Shown: positions 5,246 to 5,294 of the stretch, piece by piece
Layout of the letters: every line of letters begins with the position of its first letter
Position numbering within the stretch: position 1 is the first letter of the stretch
NCBI GenBank assembly: GCA_009886305.1
Contig: QXZO01000170.1
Location: 1-5,294 of the forward strand
Direction: 5' to 3'
From: Betaproteobacteria bacterium
GTDB taxonomy: Bacteria > Pseudomonadota > Gammaproteobacteria > Burkholderiales > Eutrophovitaceae
Length of the DNA: 5,294 nt
Notes under the pieces: model-generated
Told to the model about the DNA's origin: nothing
The model's database searches: none
The model's input: only the letters and a program-made list of their open reading frames with translations
Program-made: the position numbers and the translations under genes

Positions 5246-5294
5246 ATGGTTAAAGAGAGTTTTAGGTTTTCCCATTCCATTCGAGTTCGCTGGT
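5246..5294 (+). CDS. 5' end of a probable hotdog acyl-CoA thioesterase (YbgC/4-hydroxybenzoyl-CoA thioesterase type), cut by the window end
   Basis: An ATG at 5246 follows the cyclase stop by 23 nt, with a purine-rich AGAGAGAAAG (5232-5241) as its ribosome site. Only 16 codons are visible. They include Phe-Arg-Phe-Ser-His, then Ile-Arg-Val-Arg-Trp, which resembles the first strand of YbgC-type thioesterases (His-x-x-Arg-Val-Arg-Trp, normally followed by an acidic residue and the catalytic Asp-x-x-Gly). The catalytic residues lie beyond the window, so the call rests on this short motif. The same orientation and short gap suggest that it continues the operon. It would be a second hotdog-fold, CoA-ester-related protein near the MaoC-like one. 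Confidence 0.5.
   Translation, partial: MVKESFRFSHSIRVRW

Overview
The window comes from a bacterial chromosome of moderate GC, with compact ATG-started genes, Shine-Dalgarno sites and two ATGA stop/start overlaps. The protein families present (LprI-like domain, DHDPS-superfamily lyase, HpaI-type aldolase, MaoC hydratase, GAF-GAF-PAS adenylate cyclase, YbgC-type thioesterase) fit a proteobacterium, perhaps a gammaproteobacterium. That assignment is an inference from gene content; no rRNA, tRNA or marker gene is present to fix it. I saw no mobile element, CRISPR array or RNA gene.

Layout. (1) Positions 3-188 (+) are the 3' end of a gene cut by the window edge, probably an LprI-like (DUF1311) cysteine-containing domain. 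(2) A convergent spacer with a weak candidate terminator separates it from a minus-strand gene (281-1192) for a DHDPS/N-acetylneuraminate-lyase superfamily protein. This protein keeps the Schiff-base lysine but has lost the residues that define true dihydrodipicolinate synthase. (3) A 91-bp divergent spacer holds a reasonable sigma70-like promoter for the minus-strand gene. (4) To its right on the + strand are an HpcH/HpaI-family class II aldolase (1284-2054) and a MaoC-like hotdog hydratase (2051-2512), joined by an ATGA overlap. (5) After 23 bp comes a second tightly coupled pair: a 132-residue all-helical protein built from a 36-residue repeat (2536-2934), overlapping by ATGA a 763-residue GAF-GAF-PAS-class III adenylate cyclase-TPR protein (2931-5222). 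(6) The right edge (5246-5294) carries the first 16 codons of what looks like a hotdog acyl-CoA thioesterase.

How the genes may work together. The two divergent lyases and the MaoC hydratase look like a small catabolic module for an unidentified 2-oxo/hydroxy acid. The substrate cannot be read from the sequence. The helical protein and the cyclase look like a signalling pair. The cyclase has all the catalytic residues expected for cAMP synthesis, and its second GAF domain carries the NKFDE signature of cyclic-nucleotide-binding GAF domains, so feedback by cAMP itself is plausible. The most unusual item is the small 36-residue-repeat helical protein translationally coupled to the cyclase. It has no function I can name and is a candidate dedicated partner of the cyclase.
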